A stretch of 21,508 bases of DNA from Methylotenera_A sp040079935 (GCA_040079935.1 JBEBJI010000032.1:1-21508); one strand, 5' to 3'. Shown: positions 7,210-15,114, counted from the first letter of the stretch. Notes: generated by a model from the sequence alone, not told the origin. Made by a program: numbers and translations.

Positions 7210-7767
7210 ATGAACCAGCCCGAGAAAAAACGTCTCGCTTGGGCAATCACAGGTTCCGGCCATTTCTTGCGCGAGTCCTTAGATATATTACAAGGCATTG
7301 AAAACGTCGATATTTTTCTTAGCAAAGCAGCGGCAGAAATCATCAAGCAATATGGTTTTCAGGCGCAGTTAGAGGCTACAGGTCACAAAGTTTATCAAGA
7401 CAAAACCGCTAGCAGCGTGCCTGTCGAGCTGTTTTACGAAGGAAAATACCATACACTGGTTATTGCGCCAGCAACATCCAATACCATCGCAAAAATGGCT
7501 TACGGATTTTCCGATTCCTTGGTCACGAATCTTTACGCGCAAGCGGGAAAAACGCGCGTGCCTAGCATTATTTTTGCGTGCGACACCGTGCCAGAAGACA
7601 CGCTGGGATTTATTGAATCGGAAGCGCCGCGCGATAATTTAGTACAAGTTTTTCCGCGCCAAATTGATTTGGATAACGTAGAAAAACTCAAAAACTTTGA
7701 ATTCACACATATTGTAAGCGATATGGATATGCTCCAGAAGGCAATATCCATACGGGTTGCAGGCTGA
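7210..7767 (+). CDS. Flavoprotein of the AfpA/DmrB type (putative dihydromethanopterin reductase)
   Basis: The 185-residue product belongs to the flavoprotein/PPC-decarboxylase-like fold. It has the N-terminal nucleotide loop ITGSGHFLRESL, and APATSNTIAKMAYGFSDSL (about residues 81-99), the FMN-binding signature. Homologues next to H4MPT genes in methylotrophs have been called AfpA or DmrB and are thought to reduce dihydromethanopterin to H4MPT; I infer that role from family and context. Start ATG 7210 has GGAG at 7198-7201 inside purA and lies 3 bases after its stop, so it is in the same transcript. The other possibility is a phosphopantothenoylcysteine-decarboxylase-like enzyme, less likely because Coa proteins are normally fused and longer. 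Confidence 0.8.
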   Translation: MNQPEKKRLAWAITGSGHFLRESLDILQGIENVDIFLSKAAAEIIKQYGFQAQLEATGHKVYQDKTASSVPVELFYEGKYHTLVIAPATSNTIAKMAYGFSDSLVTNLYAQAGKTRVPSIIFACDTVPEDTLGFIESEAPRDNLVQVFPRQIDLDNVEKLKNFEFTHIVSDMDMLQKAISIRVAG

Positions 7768-7776
7768 CATAAAATT

Positions 7777-9195
7777 ATGACTGAGAAGCTTTTATTTGTC
7801 ACAGGCAAACTGGCAGAAAAAAGCCTGAATAAAGTGTTGCAAGAAGTCACATCAAACCCTAAATCACCACAATTCAAATACCGCGTCGAGCAAATCGGCG
7901 TTTCGGTCGCCGCGTTGATGACGCCAGATTTAATCGCGCGGCGTCTAAAAAATTCTGGTAACGCCAACAAGATGATTTTGCCCGGCCTTTGCCAAGGAGA
8001 TTTAAGCGCTTTGCACCGCCAATACGGCATTCCCGTTGAGCGCGGGCCAGACGATCTAAAAGATTTGCCTGAATATTTTGGGCAAAAAGGCAAAGCGCCC
8101 GATTTGAGCCAATACAGTGTGCAGATTTTTGCCGAGATTGTCGATGCGCCCGATTTGAGCGTGGATAAAATCGTCGCAAAATCCAATCAATTCGCGGCGC
8201 AGGGCGCGAATGTGATTGATTTGGGCTGCTTGCCGAATAAGCCGTTTGCGCATTTGGCTGACGCGATTAAAGCGCTTAAAAACGCAGGCTTAAAAGTGAG
8301 TGTCGATAGCATGAACGCCGATGAATTGCTGCTGGCGGGCAAGGCGGGGGCGGATTTTTTGCTGAGTTTAACTGAAAAAACTTTGTGGATTGCCGATGAA
8401 GTGGCGTCTACGCCCATATTGATTCCAGCTAAAGCGGGTAGCTTGGCATCACTCTATCGCGCCATTGAAATTTGTCTGAAAAAAGGCAAAAAGTTCATCG
8501 CCGACCCGATTTTAGACCCGATTCATTTTGGGTTGGCAGATTCGATTGTGCGCTATCACAAATTGCGCAAAAAATATCCTCAAATACCCATTATGATGGG
8601 CGTTGGCAACGTCACCGAGCTGACGGACGCTGACACGACGGGCATTAACGCCGTGCTGTTTGGCTTAATTAGCGAGTTGAATATTAATGCGGTGTTGACG
8701 ACTTCAGTCAGCCCGCATGCGGTCAATGCGATTGCGGAGGCGGATATTGCGCGCCGCGTAATGTTCCGCGCCAAGCAAGATGATAGGCTGCCGCGCGGCT
8801 ATTCTACTGGTTTGAACGGTTTGCATGATAGAAAACCATTTTCATACAATGCGGAAGAAATTGCCGAATTTGCTACGCAGATTAAAGACCCGAGTTTTCG
8901 TATTATGGTCAGCGACGCTGGTGTGCATGTTTATAATCGCGATGGATTGCTACAAGCGATTGATCCGTTTAAGTTTTATCCTGATTTGAAAGTTGAAAAT
9001 GATGCAAGTCACGCGTTTTATTTAGGCGTAGAGTTGGCCCGCGCGCAGATTGCGCATCAGCTGGGTAAGCGCTATGTGCAAGATGAGGAGTTGAATTTTG
9101 GAATCGGCAAGGCACAAAGCAAAGACGACAGAAAAAGTCATCGCGAAGCTAGTTTGAAAGAAAAGCAAAGTAAAAATCAGGCCAAAAAAGAATGA
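7777..9195 (+). CDS. Dihydropteroate-synthase-like protein (DUF6513 / DHPS-related / DUF4346), H4MPT biosynthesis
   Basis: The 472-residue product appears to have three parts. The N-terminal third (LLFVTGKLAEKSLNKVL...) looks like DUF6513. The middle is a TIM-barrel resembling pterin-binding enzymes, with NVIDLGC (about 147-153), VSVDSMNADE, FIADPILDP and MMGVGNVTELTDADTTGINA. The C-terminal part resembles DUF4346, ending YLGVELARAQIAHQLGKRYVQDEEL plus a Lys/Ser-rich tail. It corresponds to the archaeal 'dihydropteroate synthase-related' family (TIGR00284-type), shared by methanogens and H4MPT-using bacteria. Joining of the pterin to the aminobenzene-ribose moiety of methanopterin is a plausible role, not demonstrated here. 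It starts 9 bases after the flavoprotein gene and overlaps the next gene by 4 (ATGA). Confidence 0.82.
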   Translation: MTEKLLFVTGKLAEKSLNKVLQEVTSNPKSPQFKYRVEQIGVSVAALMTPDLIARRLKNSGNANKMILPGLCQGDLSALHRQYGIPVERGPDDLKDLPEYFGQKGKAPDLSQYSVQIFAEIVDAPDLSVDKIVAKSNQFAAQGANVIDLGCLPNKPFAHLADAIKALKNAGLKVSVDSMNADELLLAGKAGADFLLSLTEKTLWIADEVASTPILIPAKAGSLASLYRAIEICLKKGKKFIADPILDPIHFGLADSIVRYHKLRKKYPQIPIMMGVGNVTELTDADTTGINAVLFGLISELNINAVLTTSVSPHAVNAIAEADIARRVMFRAKQDDRLPRGYSTGLNGLHDRKPFSYNAEEIAEFATQIKDPSFRIMVSDAGVHVYNRDGLLQAIDPFKFYPDLKVENDASHAFYLGVELARAQIAHQLGKRYVQDEELNFGIGKAQSKDDRKSHREASLKEKQSKNQAKKE

Positions 9196-9776
9196 TTTTT
9201 GAAACAATCATCACTAGTGTTAATGAGGCTGGCGTGCCGCATGTCACACCGTTTGGCGTGCGACATGAAAACGATAATATCATCATTTCACCTTACAAGC
9301 CTTCCACCACTTTAGAGAATATTTTGGCGACAAAATGCGCGGTGATGAATTTGACGGATGATGTGCGTGTGTTTGCTGGCGCCATTTGTAAAAAGCAGAA
9401 TTTATCGCCTCTGCAAACCATTGGCCTGCAGACCAATAACCATGAGACTCCCAGGCTTGCCGATTGTTTGGCGCATGTGGAATTGGAGTTGCTTGAAGTG
9501 CGTGATGATGCAACGCGGCCACAACTTGTGATGAAAAAAGTAGCCGAATTTAACCATAAACCATTCGCAGGATTTAATCGCGCGCAGGCCGCCGTGATAG
9601 AATTAGCGGTATTGGTAAGCCGATTGCACATATTACCGCGCGAGAAAATCCAAACTGAATTACAGTATTTGCAAATTGCCATCGACAAAACTGCAGGCGA
9701 GCGTGAACAGGAAGCTTGGAGCTGGCTCGTTGAAAAAATAGACAATTTTTACGCTGAACAAACTGGCGAGACTTAA
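9192..9776 (+). CDS. DUF447 family protein linked to H4MPT metabolism
   Basis: The 194-residue product begins MIFETIITSVNEAGVPHVTPFGV, the DUF447 pattern in which a split-barrel, flavin-reductase-like fold starts with an ETI/VT strand and an H-x-x-P-x-G turn. It continues with SPYKPSTTLENI and AVMNLTDDVRVFA, also typical. The C-terminal half is helical (AVIELAVLVSRLHILPREKIQTEL), as in other members. Its ATG overlaps the upstream TGA (ATGA), so translation is coupled. The family occurs in methanogens and H4MPT-dependent methylotrophs and has no assigned reaction that I know of; cofactor synthesis is inferred from neighbours. Confidence 0.75.
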   Translation: MIFETIITSVNEAGVPHVTPFGVRHENDNIIISPYKPSTTLENILATKCAVMNLTDDVRVFAGAICKKQNLSPLQTIGLQTNNHETPRLADCLAHVELELLEVRDDATRPQLVMKKVAEFNHKPFAGFNRAQAAVIELAVLVSRLHILPREKIQTELQYLQIAIDKTAGEREQEAWSWLVEKIDNFYAEQTGET

Positions 9777-9792
9777 TGGATAAAGGTCAGGT

Positions 9793-10521
9793 ATGACACA
9801 ACTTTTAATCAGCGTAAAAAATGCTGAAGAAGCCCTGATTGCGCTTCAAGCTGGTGCAGATATTATTGATTTGAAAGACCCGAATGTGGGCGCGCTTGGT
9901 GCGCTAGCTGCGGAAGAAACTAGACTTATTGTTCAAGCGATTGATGGTCTTGCGCGTTTAAGCTCAACCGTGGGTGAGCAACATGTGACATTGAATGATT
10001 TGGTGATGGATATAGAAGCGCGTGCTGAAATGGGCATCGACATTATTAAAATTGCAGTTTCTGAGCTGTTTTACGACAAAGGCTTTTTGCTCGAAATGGC
10101 GAAGCTTAGTATTGTAAATATAAAAATTGTTGCGGTATTTTTTGCAGATACTGCGCTGGATTTAAGCTTATTGGCACTGCTACAAAAAGCGGGATTTTAT
10201 GGCGCGATGTTGGACACGCAAAATAAACAAAATAACCTGCTAGAAGTGCGAACAAAAAGAACTTTACGCTTATTTACACAATTATGTCATCAATACCACT
10301 TAAAATCAGGTTTAGCTGGGTCGTTGCGACCACAACATATTGAGTTGCTGGCTAAATATAATCCAACATACATTGGTTTTAGAGGTGGCGTGTGTGAGAA
10401 TTTGGTGCGAAACTCTGCATTAACTAGCACCAAAGTTATGGAAATTAAAAACATGTTGCACGAACACAACAAAAATAAGGAAAAACCGCAATTAATCTTA
10501 CAGTTAGCGTTGCATAGTTAA
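9793..10521 (+). CDS. mfnB: (5-formylfuran-3-yl)methyl phosphate synthase MfnB homologue (DUF556)
   Basis: MfnB condenses two glyceraldehyde-3-phosphate molecules to the furan phosphate precursor of methanofuran; in methylotrophs it would serve the (methano)furan cofactor of the formyltransferase/hydrolase complex. The 242-residue product shows the diagnostic AGADIIDLKDPNVGALGA, with D26 and Schiff-base lysine K28. It also has IIKIAVS with K86, GAMLDTQNK (D141, K145) and a terminal GLAGSLRPQHIELL plus GFRGGVC phosphate-binding region, matching the active-site pattern of the Methanocaldococcus enzyme. ATG 9793 follows the DUF447 gene by 16 bases with AAGG just upstream. It is the last gene of the C1-cofactor block; no terminator is visible before the OmpA gene. 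Confidence 0.85.
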   Translation: MTQLLISVKNAEEALIALQAGADIIDLKDPNVGALGALAAEETRLIVQAIDGLARLSSTVGEQHVTLNDLVMDIEARAEMGIDIIKIAVSELFYDKGFLLEMAKLSIVNIKIVAVFFADTALDLSLLALLQKAGFYGAMLDTQNKQNNLLEVRTKRTLRLFTQLCHQYHLKSGLAGSLRPQHIELLAKYNPTYIGFRGGVCENLVRNSALTSTKVMEIKNMLHEHNKNKEKPQLILQLALHS

Positions 10522-10606
10522 CGTAGATTAAGTATAGTTCGGCTATAAAGATTGTTTTAATTTGTACTAAAGTTTGATGGACGTTTTGATAACCAAGGAG
10601 TTTTAC

Positions 10607-11707
10607 ATGAATAAGAAAATACTTAGTCTTGCTGTTGCAGCAACACTTAGCCTTACAGCGTTTTCAGCAACAGCTGAAGATATGTTCCGCGGCGCATGGT
10701 ATGCAGTGCCAGGTGTAAGTTACATGAATACAGATAGCGATTTAGATGCAGACAACGGTGCAGGTGGCTTTCTTGCGATTGGTAAAGAGCTATCACCTAG
10801 CTGGGATTTGCAAGGTCGTTTAGGTTATAACCGTGCTGATGAAGACACAAATATTGCTGGCGCTAGCGGCAAATATAAATCGACACAACTAGGTTTAGAT
10901 GCTTTGTATATGTTCAGTCGTGATAAATTCCGTCCATTCTTGTTGGCTGGTTTAGGTGCAACGCGCAATAACGTTGATTACAGCAACATTGCGACACTTC
11001 AAGACAAAAGCAAAACTTCTTGGTTGGCAGGTCTGGGCTTAGGTGCACAGTATCTGTTTAGTGATAATATCGGCTTGCAAGCTGATTTACGCCATCAATG
11101 GTCAAAATCAGAAGCAAATGCGCCTGGTACTAATTTTGACGCAGATGATACGATCGGTAACACATTATTAAATATTGGTGGTTTATTCCGTTTCGGTGCA
11201 CCAGCACCAGTAGTGGCTGAGCCAGCGCCAGAGCCAGCGCCAATCGCAGCAGCTCCAGAGCCAATGCCAGAGCCAGCTCCGGCACCTGTTCCAGAGCCAG
11301 TAAAATGTACTCCACAAATGGACACCATCACTGTGGATGCTGCAAAACTATTTGGCTACGATAAAGCTAACTTGCAAGATGAAGGTAAAGCTGCATTGGA
11401 TGAAGCAGCTGCAAAAATTAAAGCAGCTCCAGAAATCAAAGCTGTTATTGTTACTGGCCACACAGACCGCATTGGTTCAGAAGCTTACAATCAAAAACTA
11501 TCAGAGCGTCGTGCTAACCAAGTGAAAGATTACTTGGCGGCGCAAGGTGTTGATGCCGCGATTATTGAAGCTGTTGGTAAAGGTGAGTCAGAGCCTGTGG
11601 TTCAATGTGCTGGTAACAAAGCGACTAAGAAATTGATTTCTTGCTTACAACCTAACCGTCGCGTAGAAATTCGTGCCGAAGGTAAAAAAGAAACTGGCTG
11701 TAACTAA
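10607..11707 (+). CDS. OmpA-family outer-membrane porin with peptidoglycan-binding domain
   Basis: The 366-residue product has a signal peptide (residues 1-23, cleavage expected after ATA, before EDMFRG), and a beta-barrel region with alternating strands (about 24-197). A proline/alanine/glutamate hinge with repeated PEPAP (about 198-232) leads to an OmpA-C peptidoglycan-binding domain. In that domain VTGHTDRIGSEAYNQKLSERRANQVKDYL carries the conserved Asp and Arg that bind diaminopimelate. Start ATG 10607 has a perfect AAGGAG 6 bases upstream; an earlier in-frame TTG/ATG at 10574-10579 lacks this and would precede the signal peptide. The periplasmic domain has four cysteines (in VKCTP, VQCAG, ISCLQ and the C-terminal GCN), possibly two disulfides. 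It stands as a single gene with a strong terminator. Confidence 0.93.
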   Translation: MNKKILSLAVAATLSLTAFSATAEDMFRGAWYAVPGVSYMNTDSDLDADNGAGGFLAIGKELSPSWDLQGRLGYNRADEDTNIAGASGKYKSTQLGLDALYMFSRDKFRPFLLAGLGATRNNVDYSNIATLQDKSKTSWLAGLGLGAQYLFSDNIGLQADLRHQWSKSEANAPGTNFDADDTIGNTLLNIGGLFRFGAPAPVVAEPAPEPAPIAAAPEPMPEPAPAPVPEPVKCTPQMDTITVDAAKLFGYDKANLQDEGKAALDEAAAKIKAAPEIKAVIVTGHTDRIGSEAYNQKLSERRANQVKDYLAAQGVDAAIIEAVGKGESEPVVQCAGNKATKKLISCLQPNRRVEIRAEGKKETGCN

Positions 11708-11736
11708 GTTAGTTATCTATTAGCTAGTTAGCAAGT

Positions 11737-11766
11737 AAAAAAGCCTCGCATTGCGAGGCTTTTTTT
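11737..11766 (+). terminator. Strong intrinsic terminator after the OmpA gene
   Basis: GCCTCGC and GCGAGGC form a perfect 7-bp GC-rich stem with a three-base loop, flanked by runs of A before and seven T after (into 11767). It separates the OmpA gene from mtaD. The A run means it could also work on the minus strand. Confidence 0.92.
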
Positions 11767-11777
11767 ATGTCTGAATT

Positions 11778-11806
11778 TTCATATCAAATCGCTTCACCGT
11801 TATAAT
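11778..11806 (+). promoter_or_regulatory. Sigma-70 promoter of mtaD, probably giving a leaderless mRNA
   Basis: TTCATA (11778-11783, four of six matches) and a perfect TATAAT (11801-11806) are 17 bases apart, right after the OmpA terminator. The mtaD ATG starts 6 bases after TATAAT, so the expected first transcribed base falls on or next to the start codon. There is no Shine-Dalgarno. Confidence 0.65.
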
Positions 11807-11812
11807 GACACA

Positions 11813-13150
11813 ATGAAACTTAACGTTGATTTAATCATTGAGGTACGTTGGCTTTGCCCAGTGATTCCAAGTAATACATTGGTAGAGCAGCAAGCCGTCG
11901 TTATTCAATCTGGCAAAATCATTGATGTTTGTTCGATTGAGGCAGCTAGACAATATGATGCAACTGAAACAGTACAATTAAACGACCATATCTTAATCCC
12001 AGGCTTGATTAACTTACACACACATGCAGCCATGAGCCTGATGCGCGGCTTGGCGGATGATTTGCCGCTGATGCCATGGCTAGAAGAGCATATTTGGCCT
12101 GCGGAGCGCGCAGTTGTTTCATCAAGTTTTGTGCGCGATGGTACGCTTTTAGCTTGCGCAGAGATGCTAAGTGGCGGCATTACCACTTTTAATGACATGT
12201 ATTTTTACCCAGAAGCGGCCGCACAAGCCTGTATGCAAGCGGGCATGCGGGTAAACTTAGGCTTGGTCGTGCTAGAGATCCCCACCAATTATGCCAACGA
12301 TGCTGCCGACTATATTGATAAAGGTACGGCAGCAAAAGACCAGTTGCGCGATGCTCCCTTTGTCAGCTTTAGTTTTGCGCCACACGCGCCCTATACAGTT
12401 TCCGACGCGACTTTTTCACAAATTAATACCTTAAGTGCGCAACTCGATATTGGCGTTCACACGCACTTGCATGAAACAAAAACCGAAATTACGCAAAGTG
12501 AACAAACACATGGCATGCGGCCGCTAGCGCGCTTGGCTAATTTGGGTTTGTTGAACTCAACCGTGACTTTGGCGCATTGTGTGCATCTAAACCAAACAGA
12601 AATTAAGCTGTTAGCAGAACACGATTGCAGCATTGCACATTGTCCTAGCTCTAATTTAAAGTTGGCGAGTGGCATTGCACCAATTACAGAATACGCCAAA
12701 CATGGCGTCAATATTGGCTTGGGAACAGATGGGGCGGCTAGCAATAACCGTCTAGATATGTTTGCAGAGATGCGTTTGGCGGCATTGCTCGCCAAAGGCC
12801 AAAGCGGCGATGCGACAGCGATTTCCGCACATCAAGTATTGGAAATGGCGACAATAAACGGCGCAAAGGCGCTGGGCTTAGATGATAAAATTGGCTCAAT
12901 AGAAATCGGTAAACTTGCTGATTTAACTGCTGTCAGATTGTCTGATATTGAAACACAGCCTTGTTTTGACCCCATCTCACATTTAGTTTATGTGGCTGGG
13001 GGCGAGTATGTAAGTCATACTTGGGTGAATGGCGAGTTAAAATATCACAAACCAACAGGTAGCGAAGGCGTTTTTAGTAATATTGAGCCGCAAGAATTGC
13101 AAGAAATTGTAGATAAATGGCAACCCAAATTGAGTGAGTATAAATCTTGA
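11813..13150 (+). CDS. mtaD: TRZ/ATZ family amidohydrolase, probable 5'-methylthioadenosine/S-adenosylhomocysteine deaminase
   Basis: This 445-residue metal-dependent hydrolase probably deaminates SAH and/or methylthioadenosine. Metal ligands are visible: H69-T-H71 in NLHTHAAMSLMRG, H220 within HTHLHET (216-222), H255 in LAHCVH, and D306 in GTDGAASNNRLDMF. MSLMRGLADDLPLMPWLEEHIWPAE is the substrate-loop pattern of the MtaD/TrzF group. Exact substrate cannot be read from sequence; a guanine or s-triazine deaminase-like activity is the alternative. The neighbour ubiG, whose product releases SAH, supports SAH as substrate. The gene has its own promoter, no visible Shine-Dalgarno, and its TGA overlaps the ubiG TTG. 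Confidence 0.88.
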   Translation: MKLNVDLIIEVRWLCPVIPSNTLVEQQAVVIQSGKIIDVCSIEAARQYDATETVQLNDHILIPGLINLHTHAAMSLMRGLADDLPLMPWLEEHIWPAERAVVSSSFVRDGTLLACAEMLSGGITTFNDMYFYPEAAAQACMQAGMRVNLGLVVLEIPTNYANDAADYIDKGTAAKDQLRDAPFVSFSFAPHAPYTVSDATFSQINTLSAQLDIGVHTHLHETKTEITQSEQTHGMRPLARLANLGLLNSTVTLAHCVHLNQTEIKLLAEHDCSIAHCPSSNLKLASGIAPITEYAKHGVNIGLGTDGAASNNRLDMFAEMRLAALLAKGQSGDATAISAHQVLEMATINGAKALGLDDKIGSIEIGKLADLTAVRLSDIETQPCFDPISHLVYVAGGEYVSHTWVNGELKYHKPTGSEGVFSNIEPQELQEIVDKWQPKLSEYKS

Positions 13151-13842
13151 TAAATGTAGATGCTGTAGAACTGAACAAATTCGCCGAGCTGGCGCATAAA
13201 TGGTGGGATAAAACCAGTGAGTTTAAACCACTACACGACATTAATCCGCTAAGGCTTAATTACATCGATGATGCGATTTCTTTAGCAGGAAAAGCCGTGT
13301 TGGATGTCGGTTGCGGCGGTGGTATTTTAAGTGAATCCATGGCGCAAAAAAATGCAAAAGTCACAGGTATAGATTTGGGAGAAAAAGCGCTGAAGGTGGC
13401 GGCTTTACACAGCTTGGAGAGCGGCGTTGCGGTTGATTATCAGCTTATTTCTGTTGAGGAGTTAGCCGAAAAACAGCCTGAAAGCTTCGATGTGGTGACC
13501 TGCTTGGAAATGCTCGAACATGTGCCAAATCCCGCCAGTGTAGTTGTGGCTTGTTCTAAATTGGTCAAACCTGGAGGACAAGTGTTTTTCTCGACGATTA
13601 ACCGCAATCCGAAAGCCTATTTGTTGGCAGTAATAGGAGCGGAGTACATTTTAAATATGTTGCCGCGCGGTACGCACGATTACGAAAAGTTTATTAAACC
13701 CTCTGAATTGGCAAGCTGGGTGCGGGCTGCAGGCTTGTCGCTCAATCATCAAGTCGGTATGAGTTACAACCCAATTACGCAACATTATAGGTTGGGTGAC
13801 GATGTTAGCGTTAATTACATGATGCAAACAATTAAAGCGTAA
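13147..13842 (+). CDS. ubiG: Ubiquinone biosynthesis O-methyltransferase UbiG
   Basis: UbiG performs both O-methylations of the ubiquinone ring using S-adenosylmethionine. The 231-residue product carries the SAM motif VLDVGCGGGILSESMA (about 50-65). It also has EFKPLHDINPLRLNYI before it, VVTCLEMLEHVPNP and LVKPGGQVFFSTINRN in the middle, and GTHDYEKFIKPSEL and YNPITQHYRLG near the end, all closely matching E. coli UbiG. The start is TTG at 13147, which overlaps the mtaD stop as TTGA; no in-frame ATG exists before the SAM motif. Translation is presumably coupled to mtaD. The N-terminus is about 9 residues shorter than in E. coli, without losing the core. Confidence 0.95.
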   Translation: MINVDAVELNKFAELAHKWWDKTSEFKPLHDINPLRLNYIDDAISLAGKAVLDVGCGGGILSESMAQKNAKVTGIDLGEKALKVAALHSLESGVAVDYQLISVEELAEKQPESFDVVTCLEMLEHVPNPASVVVACSKLVKPGGQVFFSTINRNPKAYLLAVIGAEYILNMLPRGTHDYEKFIKPSELASWVRAAGLSLNHQVGMSYNPITQHYRLGDDVSVNYMMQTIKA

Positions 13843-13844
13843 AA

Positions 13845-14504
13845 TTGATTAATACTATTTTATTTGACCTAGACGGCACGCTCGTCGATACTGCGCCAGA
13901 TTTGGGTCACGCACTGAATATTCAGCTAGAACGTCACGGTAAAAAGCCTTTAAGTGATGCAACGATTCGCCCATTTGCCTCGCATGGCTCGAAAGGCTTG
14001 CTGGGCTTAGGTTTTGGTATTACGCCAGAAGACACAGATTTTTTAGCGAAACGCGAAGAGTATTTGAATATTTATGATGAAGTATTTACGCGTAGCCCAA
14101 AGCTACTAGATGGTGTCGCAGAATTATTGCAACTCATTGAAAGTAAAGAGTTAAAGTGGGGAGTTGTCACCAACAAACCACGTCGTTTTACCAATCGCTT
14201 AATTGAAAGTATGAAGTTACGTCTGCAACCAGCTTGCGTAGTGAGCGGTGATGATGCGCCACAGCCTAAACCTTCTCCAGCCACGTTGTTATTGGCTTGC
14301 AGCTTAGTTGGTGTTAAGCCAGAAAATTGTATCTATGTGGGCGATGCTGAGCGAGATATTCAAGCAGGAAAAGCAGCGGGCATGAAAACGGTAGTTGCGC
14401 TGTTTGGCTATATTGATAAAACCGATAAACCAGCAGAGTGGGGCGCGGATGTGATGATAAAGACTCCGGCTGATTTATTAAGCTTTTTAAATATTTCTGG
14501 TTAG
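13845..14504 (+). CDS. gph: Phosphoglycolate phosphatase Gph (HAD family)
   Basis: Gph removes phosphate from 2-phosphoglycolate formed by DNA repair or oxygenase side reactions. The 219-residue product has HAD motif I LFDLDGTLVDT (nucleophile D8, acid D10), motif II VVTNKP, motif III lysine in PQPKPSP and motif IV GDAERDIQAGKAAG, with a helical cap between I and II. The start is TTG at 13845, two bases after the ubiG stop. It is supported by the family N-terminus, which begins right before the nucleophile strand, and no ATG is available. The stop is 13 bases from the convergent recR stop, with no hairpin between. Confidence 0.93.
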   Translation: MINTILFDLDGTLVDTAPDLGHALNIQLERHGKKPLSDATIRPFASHGSKGLLGLGFGITPEDTDFLAKREEYLNIYDEVFTRSPKLLDGVAELLQLIESKELKWGVVTNKPRRFTNRLIESMKLRLQPACVVSGDDAPQPKPSPATLLLACSLVGVKPENCIYVGDAERDIQAGKAAGMKTVVALFGYIDKTDKPAEWGADVMIKTPADLLSFLNISG

Positions 14505-14517
14505 ACAGTTCTATGCA

Positions 14518-15114
14518 CTAAAGTTGCTTACGTCCAAGCAACGCCATTGAAAGCGTTCCGCTGTCCACATATTCAATCTCGCCACCCATCGGCAAACCTC
14601 GCGCGATGCGGCTTACAGCCACGCCACGAGTTCTTAAAAGCTCGCTAATATAATGCGCTGTGGCTTCGCCTTCCACCGTGTAATTGGTGGCTAAAATCAC
14701 TTCCGTCACCACGCCATCTTGCGCGCGTTTGATGAGTTTATCCAAGTTGATTTCTTTTGGACCTACCCCATCTAAAGGCGAAAGTCTGCCCATCAGCACA
14801 AAATACATGCCATTGTACGATTGCGTTTGCTCCATCATCATTAAATCGGTGGGCATTTCCACCACGCACAGCATCGCAGCCTCACGCTTCTCTGATTCGC
14901 AAAGCGGGCAAGTATCGGTTTCAGAAAAGTTATTGCACAGCGTGCAATGCCCCAGCACTTGTAGCGCGTTTTCTAAACTATGCCCCAACTTTGCAGCACC
15001 GTTTCGATCACGCTGCAACAAGTAATACGCCATGCGCAGCGCGGACTTTGGTCCCACGCCAGGCAAGCAGCGAAGCCCGTCAATTAAGGCTTCTAGGGCA
15101 GGTGGATTTTTCAC
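14518..15114 (-). CDS. recR: Recombination mediator protein RecR
   Basis: RecR works with RecF and RecO to load RecA at gaps. The 198-residue product has an N-terminal helix-hairpin-helix region (LRCLPGVGPKSALRMAYYLL). A four-cysteine zinc finger follows (C57, C60, C69, C72), then a Toprim domain beginning LCVVEMPTDLMMME and including LMGRLSPLDGVGP and ATNYTVEGEATAHYI. The C-terminal RGLPMGGEIEYVDSGTL block is characteristic. The start codon is GTG at 15114, three bases after the ybaB stop, without a clear Shine-Dalgarno, so it depends on translation of ybaB. Confidence 0.97.
   Translation of the reverse strand: MKNPPALEALIDGLRCLPGVGPKSALRMAYYLLQRDRNGAAKLGHSLENALQVLGHCTLCNNFSETDTCPLCESEKREAAMLCVVEMPTDLMMMEQTQSYNGMYFVLMGRLSPLDGVGPKEINLDKLIKRAQDGVVTEVILATNYTVEGEATAHYISELLRTRGVAVSRIARGLPMGGEIEYVDSGTLSMALLGRKQL

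Noticed and set aside
7533..8186. 217-aa minus-strand ORF across the flavoprotein and DHPS-like genes
   Set aside because: It spans two well-supported genes on the opposite strand and shows no recognisable domain; an open antisense frame caused by codon bias.
11095..11331. Minus-strand Gly/Ala-rich ORFs inside the OmpA gene
   Set aside because: They are the antisense reading of the Pro/Ala/Glu hinge codons; no ribosome-binding site or family resemblance.
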